Position numbers and translations under genes: made by a program. A stretch of 64,000 nt of DNA, from the NCBI GenBank assembly GCA_022578965.1, contig MU400515.1:496001-560000 (forward strand). Direction: 5' to 3'. Numbering within the stretch: position 1 is the first letter of the stretch; each line of letters begins with the position of its first letter. Source of the DNA: Xylaria sp. FL1777. Lineage: Eukaryota > Ascomycota > Sordariomycetes > Xylariales > Xylariaceae. This document shows positions 61,237 to 64,000 of the stretch, in pieces. The notes below the pieces were generated by a model. It saw only the letters and a list, made by a program, of their open reading frames with translations, ran no database searches and had not been told where the DNA came from.

Positions 61237-62282
61237 TTAGAAATCACCGCCGTCAAAGTCTCCACCGTCCTGGCCGTCGTTATAGCCGTCGGCATACGCT
61301 TCCTGCTCGTGGTCGTCAATAGCATCGGCAATCAACGCGCCACCAATGAGACCGGCACCAAGACCGAGTGCCGCACCACCAGCAGCTCCTATACCGCCAC
61401 CAGACTTTCGAGGGGGTTGTTGGCTGTAGCCGCCACCACCACCGTAGGGCTGCTGACCATATCCACCACCATAAGGCCCCGGCTGGCCATATCCACCCCC
61501 GTAAGGCGGTTGTTGTCCATAGCCACCTCCGTACTGGCCCGGTGGCGGACCACCGCCGTAATATCCCTGCTGCGGCGGCGGGCTGTTGTAGTTGTTGTAC
61601 CCTCCCTGCTGTTGACCGGGGTAACCTCCACCGCCGTAACCGCCCTGTCCGCCGTATGAATCGTGGTGCTTATTCTTGTTGCCACCGAGTAACTTGCCCA
61701 GGAAACCTCTCGACTTGTCAGAGCCGCCGCCGCCCGACGAACGCGGTGGTAGCTGCTCGGGGAATGACGACTGGCTTCCGCTGGCGCCCGGGTTATTCAT
61801 GTACGATGAGGCGGCGCCGGGTCCTGTGCTGCGGGAGCGCGCGTTCTCCTCGTCCTGAAGCTGGCGCGCGAGACGAGCGTCTGCATCTTCATCGGGGCGA
61901 GACCCCGACCCGCTACCGTTATTGTAGGAAGAGCTGTCCTTTGCGAAGGGATTCGTCTTGCTATCGGTGGGCGCAGGCCCCGAGCCGGGGGTGTAGCCTG
62001 GTGGGGGACCGGCGGGCGAGTCGTCATTGGGGTCCACGGCGGGGGCCGTGGGCTTCTCCCATTGCGACTTTTTAGTGTATGTGTTGACATAGAACCTGGC
62101 GACGTGAGAATGTGTTAGCGAGTTTATTCGTGGCGAAAAAGGCCTCAGTGAAGTGCGAAGGGAGCTGGGAAACCGAGGCGCAGAGACACTCACCATTCGT
62201 TGTACTGAGCGTTCCATCGTGCGACCCAACCCTCTGGCACCTTAGGTGGTGGGGGGCCCGAGGGAGCCGTGAAGTCCGCCAT
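61237..62282 (-). CDS. WW-domain protein with Gly/Tyr/Gln-rich tail
   Basis: Adaptor-like protein with one WW domain, comparable in layout to yeast Wwm1, which binds the metacaspase; no function is proven here. Two exons on the minus strand: 62282-62194 and 62095-61237, intron 98 bp; product 315 residues. The WW domain occupies about residues 14-43: PEGWVARWNAQYNEW is joined across the intron to FYVNTYTKKSQWEKP, with both signature Trp residues and the Pro. Then comes a Pro/Ser/Asn-rich segment, an RLARQLQDEENARS helix and KSRGFLGKLLGG. A low-complexity region of repeated GGY/GQQPY units resembles prion-like domains. After that is a hydrophobic Gly/Ala helix (AALGLGAGLIGGALIADAI) and an acidic end rich in DGG/DFDGG. 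Confidence 0.88.
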
Positions 62283-63884
62283 ATGTGGTGGTGGTTGAAA
62301 GCGCTGGTATCTATGCGCTCTGTGTAGGAGGTGGTGTAGTAGAGGGTGGGTGTTCGTGTAGGTGTTCGTGTAGGCGCTCGTGTAGGCGCAGCGGGTAGAT
62401 AGACTTATATGTACCTAGGTAGGTAGGTCGACAGGAAGGATTGAAGATTCTAACACAAAGGGTCAGAGATGCTTATGGATGGACGGATTAATAGAGTGGT
62501 GGACGAATGAGGGGAGCAGTGTAGCAGGTGGTGTAGTGAGAGTAGTGGGGTGACTTGGGGTCCGTACGCTATTGAAGCCGGTGCTCAAAGACAGTAAGAG
62601 CAGGTAAGGAAGAAGGAGGGGTTGATTGTATTGGTGCTATAAATACCAAGCCAATGGGGCGGGTAGTTTGGTTTGGAGGGGGAGGGGGGAACAGCAGTAG
62701 CGGAGGCAGTATGCAAGCAATATTATAAGGATTCAATACACATACATGCAGGAGAGTGAATGTCGACGAAGTGTGACTTGTAAATATATGGAAAGAATAC
62801 AGTTGCCTGCCTATCTATCTCATTACCTTTGTGTTGTGTCGAGATTTGGAAGAATAACGAATGCTCTAGACGGAGTGAATGGAATTGAGGCCAAGTTTGC
62901 TGTCTGCTAATGCAGTAACACAGCCCCATTCATCCCAGCTGTGTGTACCTTAGGAAGGTACGCATACTTAGGTGTTCAGCCCCTGTGTTTTTTGTCGGTT
63001 TCACCCGCTGTCACCGTATGTACACTACTGTATACAGCGGGGCTTTTACATGTGGATTTGGCGTGCCACTTCAAGATTGGCTACCTGCACAGTACCGCAT
63101 AGGTATGTATGCGCAATTGAGGCCTCCTACAGTACCAATCCTCCAAATGCACGGTACAGATCCACAGCTCGCAAACAGCTAGCTGTAGCAGAAGGCCGTA
63201 GTTTCTGCCACATGACAAAAAAGACGTCGTTATCGCAACGACACATTTAGCTGATGCCGTGTCACAGGTGGTGGCTGAGTGAGCCTAGACGACCACCCAA
63301 ATTTGGAATCTCGCCTACATGTCTCGCTCAACAATTTTCTCTATTGTTGAATAGAGATCACGGTATAACGTATAATGCACGTATGACCCAGGCCAGGTCA
63401 GCGGTTTGCCTCCAGCGACCCCTACTATCCAGCTACTCTCTACTTCCCGGAGTGCTTCCCTTCCGTGAACTTTGCAACTTTGCAACTTTGCCACGCGGCA
63501 TCCGGACCCAGAGACTCTCGGCATCTCTGTGGTCAAGCACCGTACCTGGATATGCCAAGAGAAGCGTTCAAGCTGCTTCGTAAGAATTATGCACACCCAT
63601 TTCACATTGTATGCGTGGATGGGACCAGGTAATGCACCATGATCGATCATCTCAGCATCACTCAATCCATATGATCAGCATTGGATAATCCTATAACCTG
63701 CTAATATCGGACGCTAAAGAGCAAAAATCTAACCACCCTAGACTCCCGAAATCACGATCACTGCCTAAAAAACATTCCGTTGTAATTAAGTGATCTCTAA
63801 TTGCTTTTTTCTTCCCTGCAAACACCCAAGAACTCCAGCCCATTCTAAAGCCCACGCAACTTTTCAGTAGGTAGTCCATCCGGC
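62283..63884. other. WW-domain gene upstream region and right-edge intergenic DNA
   Basis: A G/T-rich stretch (62290-62560, GTGGTGTAG and GTAGGTG repeats) precedes the WW-domain gene. Thereafter no coding region is recognised. A GGTAGGTAGGT word lies near 62416. Confidence 0.45.
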
Positions 63885-63982
63885 ATGTCTACTATTGCAT
63901 ATCCACGCGACGGCGTAGATAATACGTCCGGAAACGCCCCAGCTCAACCTCGGGCCCGTCGTACATCATCGTCGCCATCGAG
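63885..63982 (+). CDS. possible first exon of a gene continuing beyond the window
   Basis: The ATG at 63885 opens a 32-codon frame (MSTIAYPRDGVDNTS..., then Arg/Ser/Pro-rich RARRTSSSPS) with C/G-leaning third positions. It ends at a possible donor AG|GTATTA at 63983, two codons before an in-frame stop. The acceptor would be outside the window. No family is recognised, so this is tentative. Confidence 0.3.
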
Positions 63983-64000
63983 GTATTAGGCTGGTAGCCG

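Overview
The window reads as nuclear DNA of a filamentous ascomycete (Pezizomycotina, most likely a Sordariomycete). Genes are split by short introns, mostly 49-218 bp, with GT-AG ends and CTAAC/CTGAC-like branch sites. Several families are typical of moulds, for example a bZIP protein with a DUF3425 tail, a Gly-Leu-Phe-Gly-bearing Nic96 and a four-intron plasma-membrane H+-ATPase. Species cannot be fixed from sequence alone. All exon borders below were deduced by hand from frame, splice sites and family conservation.

Layout, left to right. An FGGY ribulokinase-like gene (+, 5' end cut by the window edge), nucleoporin NIC96 (+, 2401-5883) and a bZIP/DUF3425 regulator (+, 7064-9352) face a DCAF4-like WD40 gene (-, 10421-12580) and the plasma-membrane proton pump PMA1 (-, 13878-16949). 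A stretch of about 10 kb (16950-27195) follows in which I find no supportable gene, only simple repeats. Next come an orphan 180-aa gene (+, 27196), the mitochondrial citrate/oxoglutarate carrier YHM2 (-), mitochondrial citrate synthase CIT1 (-) and a DEDDh exonuclease-like gene with an RRM-like tail (-). The last is bracketed by two direct copies of a dispersed repeat of about 165-190 bp. Then come a Seb1/Nrd1-type RNA-binding termination factor (+, seven exons), a large WD40 protein with an N-terminal SUMO-interaction-like motif (-), an AT-rich decayed block (45.9-47.6 kb), a long-chain acyl-CoA synthetase (-), a four-TM MARVEL-like protein (+), an F-box-like protein (+), O-acetylhomoserine sulfhydrylase (+), ER membrane complex subunit EMC7 (+) and a WW-domain protein (-). 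A possible first exon of another gene lies at the right edge.

Most genes are unrelated housekeeping functions: nuclear pore, transcription termination, ER insertion, proton pumping, sulfur and fatty-acid metabolism. The clearest functional neighbourhood is CIT1 next to YHM2: one enzyme makes citrate in the mitochondrial matrix and the other exports it, on the same strand with nothing recognisable between. I did not find a convincing new multi-gene system. The observations most worth follow-up are the stop-free 60-bp intron near the PMA1 autoinhibitory tail, the CIT1-YHM2 pairing, the repeat-bracketed exonuclease gene with an adjacent tRNA-like fragment, and the 10-kb gene-poor gap.
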